From positions 1-64,000 of the forward strand of contig JACPYX010000020.1 of NCBI GenBank assembly GCA_016195815.1: a stretch of DNA of 64,000 bases. Reading direction: 5' to 3'. The notes under the pieces were generated by a model. The model saw only the letters and a list, made by a program, of their open reading frames with translations. It was not told where the DNA came from and ran no database searches. Position 1 is the first letter of the stretch; every line of letters begins with the position of its first letter. This DNA is from Chloroflexota bacterium (GTDB lineage Bacteria; Chloroflexota; Anaerolineae; Anaerolineales; Villigracilaceae). Shown here in pieces: positions 26,599-34,579 of this stretch. Position numbers and translations under genes: made by a program.

Positions 26599-27048
26599 AT
26601 GAAATTTCCTATGGATATTCTTCCCGCCTCTTTTCTCGACCTGGGCGCGCTCAACAAACTGGAACGCGCCTGTTTTGACAAGGATGCCTGGCCGTTTCTT
26701 GACCTGCTGGCCGTCCTGACGTATTCGGATGTGATCCGACTGAAAGCAGTTGATGACGGCCAAATGATCGGCTTTGTCGCCGGCGATCCGCATCCTTCAC
26801 AGGGTTTCTCATGGATCGCGACCATTGGCGTCCTGCCCGAATACCAGCGCAAAGGCATTGGTCGCCAACTTTTGCGTGCCTGCGAAGCGCAGCTCAAGAC
26901 GCCGCGTGTGAGACTCTCGGTGCGCGCCTCCAACGCCGGAGCCATCCGTCTCTATGAACAGGAAGGCTATCACCGGGCGGATGTCTGGCAGGCCTATTAC
27001 AATGATGGGGAAGCCGCACTCATCATGGAAAAAGAACGAGAGATATAA
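26599..27048 (+). CDS. GNAT-family N-acetyltransferase (RimI-like)
   Basis: Protein of 149 aa. IATIGVLPEYQRKGIGRQLLRACE holds the acetyl-CoA pyrophosphate loop (QRKGIG), and VRASNAGAIRLYEQEGYHRADV is the RimI-like C-terminal motif. Probably acetylates a protein N-terminus or small amine. ATG 26599 or 26611 could be the start. Nine nt upstream of the RNase D gene. Confidence 0.85.
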   Translation: MKFPMDILPASFLDLGALNKLERACFDKDAWPFLDLLAVLTYSDVIRLKAVDDGQMIGFVAGDPHPSQGFSWIATIGVLPEYQRKGIGRQLLRACEAQLKTPRVRLSVRASNAGAIRLYEQEGYHRADVWQAYYNDGEAALIMEKEREI

Positions 27049-27056
27049 TCACGCTC

Positions 27057-28175
27057 ATGGTTTTAGAAGCACTGTCTCCTCCTATTCTCATTCAATCGGC
27101 CAGCCAACTCGCGAAGCTTGTAGACGAGTTAAGCCAGCAGCCGCGCATTGCCGTGGATACGGAATCAAACAGCCTGCACGCCTATCGCGAGCGGGTTTGC
27201 CTGGTCCAATTCTCCACCCTCGAAAATGATTACATTGTTGATCCGCTCGCGCTGGACGATCTTAGTTTGCTCGAGCCTATCTTTTCCAACCCAGATATCG
27301 AAAAGATTTTTCACGCCGCGGAATATGACATCATTTGCCTGCGGCGCGATTATGGTTTTACCTTCGCCAATCTTTTCGACACCATGCAGGCCGGGCGCAT
27401 CCTCGGGCGCAGGCAGGCGGGACTCGATCGTTTGCTGGATGAAAAATTTTCCGTCAAGGTCAACAAACGATTTCAGAAAGCAGATTGGGGCGTGCGCCCG
27501 CTCTCGCGGGACCTCGTGCTATACGCCCGCCTCGATACGCATTTTCTCATCCCATTGCGGGACCTGCTAAAAGCCGAACTCGAAGAGAAAGGCTTATGGG
27601 CTCTGGCTGAGGAAGATTTTCGCATGTCGTGCGCCCCAAATGGTTCAAAACCCAAAAGCGATGAACCATATTGGGCGCGCTTTAGTTCCCGGCGCGATAT
27701 GACCTCGCAGGACCTCACCGTCTTGAAAGAACTGGTGTTTCTCCGCGAACGTCTCGCCGAACGACTTGACCGTCCGCCATTCAAGGTGATTGACGATGAC
27801 AAATTGATCGCAATTGCGCGGGCAAAGCCGTCTGCGCTGGACGATTTGGCGGGGATAGGTCTTTCTTCAAAACAGATGGAGTATTGGGGCAGGCCCGTGC
27901 TCGAAGCGGTTAAGCGCGCGGCAGAGAGTCCGATGATAAAACGGGAGCCGCCTCAACGTCCGAGTGAAGCGTATTTGAAACGTCTCGATAAGCTAAAAGC
28001 CTGGCGCAAAAAAGCCGCGGACGAGATGAATGTCGAATCGGATGTCATCCTGCCCAGGTCTCTTTTGCTGGTTCTGGCGGAACGCGGCGCGGAAGATTTG
28101 AACTTGATTATGAAAAATTCCCCCTGGCGGTTGGAAAAATTCGGATCGCAAATTGTAGAAGTGTTAGGAGGCTGA
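27057..28175 (+). CDS. rnd: Ribonuclease D
   Basis: Protein of 372 aa. DEDDy exonuclease domain: IAVDTESNS (motif I), EKIFHAAEYDIICLRRDYG (II), LVLYARLDTHFLIPL (III, Y-x3-D). Two HRDC domains follow (about 215-285 and 305-370). Processes 3' ends of tRNA and other RNAs. TATAAT lies 7 nt before the ATG. The next gene, another RNA-type nuclease, starts 1 nt after its stop. Confidence 0.92.
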   Translation: MVLEALSPPILIQSASQLAKLVDELSQQPRIAVDTESNSLHAYRERVCLVQFSTLENDYIVDPLALDDLSLLEPIFSNPDIEKIFHAAEYDIICLRRDYGFTFANLFDTMQAGRILGRRQAGLDRLLDEKFSVKVNKRFQKADWGVRPLSRDLVLYARLDTHFLIPLRDLLKAELEEKGLWALAEEDFRMSCAPNGSKPKSDEPYWARFSSRRDMTSQDLTVLKELVFLRERLAERLDRPPFKVIDDDKLIAIARAKPSALDDLAGIGLSSKQMEYWGRPVLEAVKRAAESPMIKREPPQRPSEAYLKRLDKLKAWRKKAADEMNVESDVILPRSLLLVLAERGAEDLNLIMKNSPWRLEKFGSQIVEVLGG

Positions 28176-28176
28176 A

Positions 28177-29571
28177 ATGCGGCTTAATTTTCACGGCGCG
28201 GCGCAAACGGTGACTGGCTCGCAGCATCTGCTCGAAATTAACGGCTCAAGGCTTTTGCTGGATTGCGGGTTGTATCAGGGCCGCCGCGAGGAAAGCTACG
28301 CGCGCAATCGCAGTTTTTTCTACGACCCAACCAAAGTGGACGCGCTGGTGCTTTCTCACGCGCACATTGACCATTGCGGCAACATCCCCAATCTGGTCAG
28401 GCAGGGATTTCATGGCCCGATCTACGCCACCAAAGCAACGGTGGACCTGGCAACGATCATGATGGCAGATTCCGGGCGCATCCAGGAATCGGATGCGGAG
28501 TTCGTGAACAAGAAAGCGTCCCGCCGTCGCGATGGTCCGATTGAGCCATTGTATACAGAAGCTGATGCCGAGCGCGCCGCGCAGCTTTTCAGGGGCGTGG
28601 ATTATGATGAAACCTTTTCGCCTGCGCCGGGCGTGACGGTGCGTTTTATAGAGGCCGGGCATATTCTTGGATCGGCAGGCATTGCGTTGACCCTGGAAGA
28701 AAATGGCCGCAAAGTTAAGTTCATGTTCTCAGGCGATATTGGCCGCATGAATCTGCCTTTGCTGCGTGACCCGGTCATGCCGAATGATGTGGATTTTCTA
28801 TTGATGGAATCCACCTATGGCGATAAACCACACCGCGATCCGCGTTTGGCTTTTGAAGAGTTTCGCGAAGTGGTTAAGAAAACAGTCAATCGCGGCGGGA
28901 AGCTGATCATCCCGGCCTTTGCAGTGGGGCGCACGCAGGAGCTTGTTTATCATCTCAACGAAATGTTCAGCAACGGAGATGTCCAGCCCATTCCCGTTTT
29001 TGTGGACAGTCCGCTGGCGGTGAATGCCTCTCAAATTTTTCGGAAACACCCCGAATGCTTCGATGAGGAAACGCGCGAGTTCGTGTTGCAGGCCAAACAC
29101 CCGGCGCTGGATTTCAAGTATTTGACCTACGTCAAGTCTGTGGATGAATCCAAATCATTGAATGACCGTAAAGAGCCAATGGTGATTATCTCCGCTTCGG
29201 GCATGGCAGAAACCGGACGCATCCTGCATCACTTGCGGAACAATATCGAAAATCCGAAGAACATGATCTGTATAGTTTCATGGCAGGCGCCGTATACATT
29301 GGGCCGCCGCCTGGCCGACCGCGAGAAACAGGTTCGGATTTTTGGCGAGCCGTATAACGTCAAGGCCGAGGTCGCCACCATCGGCGGACTCTCCGGCCAT
29401 GCGGGCCAGGATCTGCTTGTCAAATATGCGGCTTCGATCAAAGATCAGGTTAGAAAAGTATTCCTTGTGCATGGTGAACAGGCCCCGGCCATGGCTTTGA
29501 AGGAAAAGTTGTCAGGGCAATCCATGAGCGATGTATATTATCCTGAAATGCACTCGAGCGTGGAAATTTAG
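28177..29571 (+). CDS. MBL-fold beta-CASP ribonuclease (TTHA0252/CPSF-like)
   Basis: Protein of 464 aa. Metal-binding SHAHIDHCGN, later GHILGSAG and FSGDIGR of the metallo-beta-lactamase fold; beta-CASP domain with FAVGRTQELVYHL and ASGMAETGRILHHL; GGLSGHAGQ near the C-terminus. RNA-specific members cut or trim RNA. Pairing with RNase D suggests an RNA-processing operon. Confidence 0.9.
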   Translation: MRLNFHGAAQTVTGSQHLLEINGSRLLLDCGLYQGRREESYARNRSFFYDPTKVDALVLSHAHIDHCGNIPNLVRQGFHGPIYATKATVDLATIMMADSGRIQESDAEFVNKKASRRRDGPIEPLYTEADAERAAQLFRGVDYDETFSPAPGVTVRFIEAGHILGSAGIALTLEENGRKVKFMFSGDIGRMNLPLLRDPVMPNDVDFLLMESTYGDKPHRDPRLAFEEFREVVKKTVNRGGKLIIPAFAVGRTQELVYHLNEMFSNGDVQPIPVFVDSPLAVNASQIFRKHPECFDEETREFVLQAKHPALDFKYLTYVKSVDESKSLNDRKEPMVIISASGMAETGRILHHLRNNIENPKNMICIVSWQAPYTLGRRLADREKQVRIFGEPYNVKAEVATIGGLSGHAGQDLLVKYAASIKDQVRKVFLVHGEQAPAMALKEKLSGQSMSDVYYPEMHSSVEI

Positions 29572-29672
29572 TTTCCGCCGCGAATTGCACGAATTCACAC
29601 GAATTTTTTCAGGTATAATCTGCGACGCTCGCGTGGCTTGGAACTTTACACCTGACACGTGGAACTGAATAT

Positions 29673-29759
29673 GGAGAGGTGCCAGAGCGGTTGAATGGGA
29701 TAGTCTCGAAAACTATTGTGGGCTCCGGTCCACCGAGGGTTCGAATCCCTCCCTCTCCG
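29673..29759 (+). tRNA. tRNA-Ser(CGA)
   Basis: 87-nt class II tRNA. Acceptor stem GGAGAGG/CCTCTCC, anticodon arm ATAGT-CTCGAAA-ACTAT with anticodon CGA, long variable arm, T-arm GAGGGTTCGAATCCCTC. No encoded CCA. Confidence 0.95.
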
Positions 29760-29928
29760 CTGAGAAACGCGTCCGCAAGGGCGCGTTTTTATTTCCTCCG
29801 TGCGCCCCCATTAGGGGATGATATTCGAATCCCTCCCTCTCCGCTGAGAAACGCGTCCGCAAGGGCGCGTTTCTATTTTTCCCCCGCGCCATTCAGGGGA
29901 TGATATTCGAATTCTCTCCCTCTTCGCC
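29740..29928 (+). repeat. Tandem copies of the tRNA-Ser 3' end
   Basis: TTCGAATCCCTCCCTCTCCG at the tRNA 3' end recurs at 29824 and, degraded, at 29906 (periods 84 and 82 nt). The first two copies also share the hairpin AACGCG...CGCGTT that follows the tRNA. The arrangement could be att-site remains of elements integrated at this tRNA, or plain tandem duplication. Confidence 0.8.
29763..29796 (+). terminator. Terminator after tRNA-Ser
   Basis: GAAACGCG TCCGCAAGG GCGCGTTT followed by TTATTTCC. A near-identical hairpin recurs 84 nt later. Confidence 0.75.
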
Positions 29929-29996
29929 ATGAAAACTCGATAAATAATTTCTGCAGGTCTTTTTTTATTCCAGATAAGCGTGGTAAGATTCGTCCG

Positions 29997-30845
29997 ATGC
30001 AACTCAGCCTCGCTCTCGCCCAAATTGCCACCCATCTTGGGGATATGAAAGCCAACCTCGATAAGCATCTGGACTTTATCAAGCAAGCCAAAGCCCGGAA
30101 AGCTGACTTAATCGTATTCCCCGAACTCTCTCTAACTGGCTATGCCTTGCAGGATATTGTTGCCGGCGTCGCACACCGACCTGTGGATGATGACCCTATT
30201 TTCAAGCCGCTACTCAAAGCGAGTCAAGACCTGGACCTGGTGGTGGGATTCGTGGACGAAGACTCCCGTCACCGCTTTTATATTGCCTCCGCCTACCTCT
30301 CCGGCGGACGCGTCCTCCATGTCCATCATAAAGTTTATCTGCCTACGTATGCCCTCTTTGACGAAGGCCGCTTCTTCGCGCGCGGTGATTCTGTCCGCGC
30401 ATTTGACACGCGCTTTGGCCGGGTCGGGATGTTGATCTGCGAAGATTTCTGGCATGTTTCCGCGCCGTATTTGCTCTGGCTGGATGGCGCGGACTTGTTT
30501 CTTTTTTCATCCGCTTCGCCCGGCCGCGGACTCAACGAACACGACAAGCTTGAATCGGCGCATTGGGTGGAGAATGTCAATCAATCCTATTCCAACTTTT
30601 TCACCAGTTTCGTGGCGCACAGTAATCGAATCGGGTACGAGGACGGCTTGAACTTTTGGGGCGGGGCAACGGTCTATGACCCGAACGGCGACCGTATTGC
30701 ACACGGCCCATACTTCGAGGAAGCCTTGACCGTGGCGACTCTTGATCTGAATCAGGTGCGCCGCACGCGCGCCCGCCTGCCGCTTCTGCGCGATGAACGC
30801 ACGGCTCTGGTGCAATCTGAACTTAATCGTATCTTATCCAAATGA
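29997..30845 (+). CDS. Carbon-nitrogen hydrolase, glutaminase partner of NAD synthetase
   Basis: Protein of 282 aa of the nitrilase superfamily with the Glu-Lys-Cys triad: FPELSLTGY (E), HHKVYLPTY (K), LICEDFWH (C). In NadE-type glutamine-dependent NAD synthetase this domain is fused to the synthase; here it ends in ATGA overlap with a separate nadE, so it likely hydrolyses glutamine to supply ammonia. TAAGAT sits 7 nt before the ATG (leaderless arrangement). Confidence 0.85.
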   Translation: MQLSLALAQIATHLGDMKANLDKHLDFIKQAKARKADLIVFPELSLTGYALQDIVAGVAHRPVDDDPIFKPLLKASQDLDLVVGFVDEDSRHRFYIASAYLSGGRVLHVHHKVYLPTYALFDEGRFFARGDSVRAFDTRFGRVGMLICEDFWHVSAPYLLWLDGADLFLFSSASPGRGLNEHDKLESAHWVENVNQSYSNFFTSFVAHSNRIGYEDGLNFWGGATVYDPNGDRIAHGPYFEEALTVATLDLNQVRRTRARLPLLRDERTALVQSELNRILSK

Positions 30846-31666
30846 ATATTGACCTGGCCATCAACACCGATCTTGCCCGTAAAATCCTGACGGGCTTTCT
30901 CAAGACCGAGATCAATCGTGCCGGTTTTACGCGGGCCGTGATCAACCTCTCCGGCGGACTCGATTCGGCGGTTTCGTGCGCGCTGGCTGTCGAAGCATTG
31001 GGCGCGGAAAACGTTCTGGCTTTGCGCCTGCCTTATCGCTTGTCTTCGCCTGATTCGCTTGAACACGCTCAATGGGTGATTGACCAGTTCAAGGTCCGAA
31101 GCGAAACGATTGAGATTACCGAAATGGTTGATCCGCTGATCGAGCGCGATCCCAAAATATCGGAGGGACGTCGGGGCAACATCATGGCGCGCGAACGTAT
31201 GATTGTTTTATATGATCGCACCGAGGCATTTAAAGGCCTGGCGGTTGGCACCAGCAACAAGACCGAGATTTTGCTTGGCTACAGCACATTGTGGGGCGAC
31301 ATGGCTTCGGCCATGAATCCAATCGGTGATCTGTATAAAACCCAGGTGCGTCAATTAGCGCGGGCATTGAACATCCCTCAGCCTATCATTGATAAGCCGC
31401 CGTCTGCGGACTTGTGGGAAGGCCAAACCGATGAGAGTGAATTGGGTTTTACATACGAAGAAGTGGATAAATTGCTTTACCTGCTGGTAGACGAACGATA
31501 CACCCACCAAGACTGTTTGGATGCAGGTTTTGATGAGGCCTTCATTCATAAGGTGGTTGGATGTGTTCAGCGCAGCCAATTCAAGCGCATGATGCCGCCG
31601 ATTGCAAAGTTGAGCAACCGCACAGTCGGTTACGATTTCATATACCTTCGCGACTGGGGAACCTAG
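30842..31666 (+). CDS. nadE: NAD+ synthetase (synthase subunit)
   Basis: Protein of 274 aa that amidates deamido-NAD. Pyrophosphatase loop SGGLDSAVSCALA near residue 37, GTSNKTEILLGYSTLWGDMAS, and KPPSADLWEGQTDESELGFTY are family signatures. Start overlaps the stop of the amidase gene, indicating a two-subunit glutamine-dependent enzyme. Confidence 0.93.
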   Translation: MNIDLAINTDLARKILTGFLKTEINRAGFTRAVINLSGGLDSAVSCALAVEALGAENVLALRLPYRLSSPDSLEHAQWVIDQFKVRSETIEITEMVDPLIERDPKISEGRRGNIMARERMIVLYDRTEAFKGLAVGTSNKTEILLGYSTLWGDMASAMNPIGDLYKTQVRQLARALNIPQPIIDKPPSADLWEGQTDESELGFTYEEVDKLLYLLVDERYTHQDCLDAGFDEAFIHKVVGCVQRSQFKRMMPPIAKLSNRTVGYDFIYLRDWGT

Positions 31667-31748
31667 AACTCGATGCAATAGACACGAAGCGGGCCCGGGT
31701 TTTATGCCTGCATGTATTTATTATTTTTGAAAGGGAACTAAATATAGA

Positions 31749-32993
31749 ATGCTTCACATACCTCCTGCGCTAAAACACCGCCGCTACTTCTACCTTTGGC
31801 TGGGTCAGTTGATCTCGATTGCCGGAACGCAAATGCAGATCTGGGCTATCTTCTGGCATATCCGCACGCTGACCGATCAGCCGATTGCCCTCGGCGGCGT
31901 TGGATTGGCGCGCATCCTGCCGGTGATCGTCTTTTCACTAATTAGCGGCGCAGTAGCTGATTCTTATAATCGCCGCACGATCATTTTCATCACGCAATTT
32001 CTCGCCGCGCTTCTTGCAATCGCGTTGGGCTTATTGACTCAGTTTGGGAATATGACCATTTGGTATATCTATGGTGTGACCGCGCTTCAGGCGATTGTGG
32101 TTGCGTTTGATGGCCCGGCTCGTGCCGCGCTGATTCCAAATCTTGTTCCCGAAAAAGACCTGGCCAATGCCTTTAGTTTGAATTCGATTGCGTTTCAAGC
32201 GGGGGCGGTGATTGGTCCGGCATTAAGCGGCGTTGTGATCGCGGTGGGCGGTCAGGCGGGGGCTTATTATATTAACGCCGCATCCTATGGGGCCGTTCTT
32301 GTGGCGTTGTTCCTGATCGGGGATGTGCCGCAGAAAATTGACCATCTTGCCAATGGCGTCAACCTAGCATCCATCAAGGATGGGATTCGCTTTATCGTTG
32401 CCAAGCCGATTATTCTTTCGAGCATGTTGTTGGATTTCGTTGCCACCTTTTTCGCGTCGGCCAATACGCTGATGCCTTTCATCGCTCGTGACATCCTGCA
32501 CGTCGGCGTAGTGGCATATGGCTGGCTGTCGGCGGCGCAATCAGCCGGGGCAGTGCTTGCGGCAGTTATCATTTCGCAAGTCCACCAACTGCGGCGGCAG
32601 GGGCCGCTTTTTCTGGGCTCGGTGGTGGTTTTCGGGCTGGCGACCATTGTTTTTGGCCTTTCCACTTCCTTTGTCCTGGCTTGGTCTGCCCTGGCTGTGA
32701 TTGGCGCGGCAGATTCGGTCAGCACAATTATCCGAAATACCATCCGTCAATTACAAACCCCCGACGCAATGCGCGGGCGTATGACCAGCGTCAATCAGAT
32801 CTTCTTTCAAGGCGGGCCGCAACTCGGCGAAATGGAGGCCGGACTGGTGGCGCAATTGTTCGGCGCGCCGTTTGCCATTATCAGCGGCGGGATTGGCAGT
32901 ATTTTGGGGCTGGTTTTGATTGTTTTCAAATGGCCGCAATTAACTGTTTTTAATGGAGACGAACCAACCGCTCTCGCCTCACCCGCCGACTAG
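31749..32993 (+). CDS. MFS transporter (EntS/MefA-like)
   Basis: Protein of 414 aa with about twelve membrane segments. LKHRRYFYLWLGQLISIAGTQMQ and the loop SGAVADSYNRRTIIF are typical of the MFS_3 exporter family (EntS, MefA). Substrate unknown; probably drug or siderophore efflux. Confidence 0.85.
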   Translation: MLHIPPALKHRRYFYLWLGQLISIAGTQMQIWAIFWHIRTLTDQPIALGGVGLARILPVIVFSLISGAVADSYNRRTIIFITQFLAALLAIALGLLTQFGNMTIWYIYGVTALQAIVVAFDGPARAALIPNLVPEKDLANAFSLNSIAFQAGAVIGPALSGVVIAVGGQAGAYYINAASYGAVLVALFLIGDVPQKIDHLANGVNLASIKDGIRFIVAKPIILSSMLLDFVATFFASANTLMPFIARDILHVGVVAYGWLSAAQSAGAVLAAVIISQVHQLRRQGPLFLGSVVVFGLATIVFGLSTSFVLAWSALAVIGAADSVSTIIRNTIRQLQTPDAMRGRMTSVNQIFFQGGPQLGEMEAGLVAQLFGAPFAIISGGIGSILGLVLIVFKWPQLTVFNGDEPTALASPAD

Positions 32994-33036
32994 GGTGCGT
33001 TTTGCCTACAATTGACCGACATTCTTTGGCCGGGTG

Positions 33037-33065
33037 TTGACTTGTCTCGCGAATCTGACTATACT
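33037..33065 (+). promoter_or_regulatory. Promoter of the SWIM mini-protein transcript
   Basis: TTGACT (33037-33042), 17-nt spacer, TATACT (33060-33065). It predicts a transcript that starts near 33072, about 115 nt before the SWIM gene start. Confidence 0.65.
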
Positions 33066-33126
33066 CAACTTCAAGGAAATCCTGCGTATGCGAGTGCTAG
33101 CTGACAAAGAGTCCGTTTCATAAGAG

Positions 33127-33160
33127 GAAAGGCACGCGTCTATTTGCGTGCCTTTCGTAT
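33127..33160 (+). promoter_or_regulatory. Hairpin in the 5' leader of the SWIM gene
   Basis: AAAGGCACGC GTCTATTT GCGTGCCTTT, followed by CGTATTT. It could terminate a ~90-nt small RNA from the 33037 promoter, end the MFS transcript, or act as an attenuator. Confidence 0.55.
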
Positions 33161-33185
33161 TTCAAATCCGAAAGGAGATTGGACC

Positions 33186-33428
33186 ATGGATTCAGGAATG
33201 ATCGGGAAGATCGAAAAGGCAAAACGCTATGCCGAAGAGCGGGAACGGTTTCGGTTCAACAAATTTGATCTGACCTTTCACGGCGACAATAACAATCACC
33301 ACGTCCTATTCGATAACGGCAAATTCCAATGCGATTGCGAATTTTTCATCACCCACCAGCGTTGCGGACATACAATGGCTCTTGAGATCCTGCTCAAGGA
33401 CATGATCCCGGCCACCGTTGAAGTTTAA
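33186..33428 (+). CDS. SWIM zinc-finger mini-protein
   Basis: Protein of 80 aa. CDCEFFITHQRCGHTMAL is a CxCx(n)CxH SWIM zinc-binding motif, which usually sits inside larger proteins but here is almost the whole protein. AAAGGAG precedes ATG 33186. SWIM domains bind DNA or protein; role unknown. Confidence 0.85.
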   Translation: MDSGMIGKIEKAKRYAEERERFRFNKFDLTFHGDNNNHHVLFDNGKFQCDCEFFITHQRCGHTMALEILLKDMIPATVEV

Positions 33429-33447
33429 CTGACAATTGAATATCACA

Positions 33448-33486
33448 ACCGCCCTTCACTTGTGTGGATGGCGGTTTTTTTTTATT
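33448..33486 (+). terminator. Terminator after the SWIM gene
   Basis: ACCGCCC / GGCGGT stem with a roughly 15-nt loop and a run of ten T. Confidence 0.8.
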
Positions 33487-33528
33487 GGCGGGTTTAAATC
33501 TTAAACATTTTCGGTTACAATCCTTTGC

Positions 33529-34578
33529 ATGAACTCGCATCTTTCGCGCCGTGATTTTCTTAAATTGAGCGGCCTCGGCCTAACCAGCCTTGCTATGGGA
33601 CGTTTTGTGCCTGACTTCAGCAATTTCGACGATAGCAACTTGATCCGCATAGCGGCCAAATCCATGAGCGTTTATAGCGCGCCCTCTGACAAGAGCATGA
33701 TTACCGCATCCTATGGCCGCGACGAACTCATTCACGTTTACGAGGAAGTAAGAGCAGAAGAACCCAAATGGAATCCCGTCTGGTATCGCGTTTGGGGCGG
33801 ATACATGCACCGCGGAAGTATTCAACACGTCAAGATTCTTCCCAATATCCCGCTGGCGTCTATTCCGGAAGGGACGCGGCAATTGGCGGAAGTTACGGTT
33901 CCCTTTACCCAACCCTGGCGTTATACCAAAGTCTACGGCTGGCAGGCGCTTCAATGGCGGCTTTATTATGAGTCGGTTCATTGGATTGATGGCGTGCAGG
34001 AAGGCCCTGACGGCGAAACCTGGTATCGTATCTTCGATGAACTAAGTGGTTCATATTATGTTGCCGGCACGGACCTGCGGCCGATTCCACACGAGAGCCT
34101 TGCGCCGATCAGTCCCGATGTTCCATGGGCAAATAAACGCATTGACGTTAATCTGGCTACGCAGACTTTAACGGCGTATGAGTATGACAAAGCTGTATTC
34201 CAAACCAATATTGCGTCCGGTATTCCCGGAGGGGGCGGCGGCAAAGGACTTTCGACAACAACGCCAAGCGGCCAATTTCATATCCAGGAAAAACTTCCGT
34301 CCAAACACATGGGCAATGGCAACTTGTTTGCGGGCGCTGATGATTACGAATTGGCAGGCGTCCCATGGACGAGCTTTTTCACCGATGTAGGTCACGCTTT
34401 TCATGGCACATACTGGCATGAAAATTTTGGCACGCCGCAGAGTCACGGTTGTGTCAATATGCGGACGAACGAAGCTCAATGGCTTTTTCGCTGGGCGCGG
34501 CCTCCTCATAATGTTGACAGTCTCTCAAAGAATTATTATTTCCGTGGCTACGGCACTACGGTGGATATTCACTACTAA
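33529..34578 (+). CDS. Tat-exported L,D-transpeptidase (YkuD) 1
   Basis: Protein of 349 aa. Tat signal SRRDFLKLSGLGLTSLAMG at residues 6-24, an SH3-like region (about 40-95), and a C-terminal YkuD domain with HGTYWHENFGTPQSHGCVNM, including the catalytic His and Cys. It would form 3-3 crosslinks in peptidoglycan. Export by Tat, not Sec, is unusual for this family. TACAAT sits 7 nt before the ATG. A paralogue is at 61315. The DNA methylase gene follows after 1 nt. Confidence 0.9.
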   Translation: MNSHLSRRDFLKLSGLGLTSLAMGRFVPDFSNFDDSNLIRIAAKSMSVYSAPSDKSMITASYGRDELIHVYEEVRAEEPKWNPVWYRVWGGYMHRGSIQHVKILPNIPLASIPEGTRQLAEVTVPFTQPWRYTKVYGWQALQWRLYYESVHWIDGVQEGPDGETWYRIFDELSGSYYVAGTDLRPIPHESLAPISPDVPWANKRIDVNLATQTLTAYEYDKAVFQTNIASGIPGGGGGKGLSTTTPSGQFHIQEKLPSKHMGNGNLFAGADDYELAGVPWTSFFTDVGHAFHGTYWHENFGTPQSHGCVNMRTNEAQWLFRWARPPHNVDSLSKNYYFRGYGTTVDIHY

Positions 34579-34579
34579 T

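Noticed and set aside
34403-34579. Longer start for the DNA methyltransferase
   Set aside because: The extension would overlap the transpeptidase catalytic region in another frame and adds unrelated sequence; ATG 34580 follows the stop directly.
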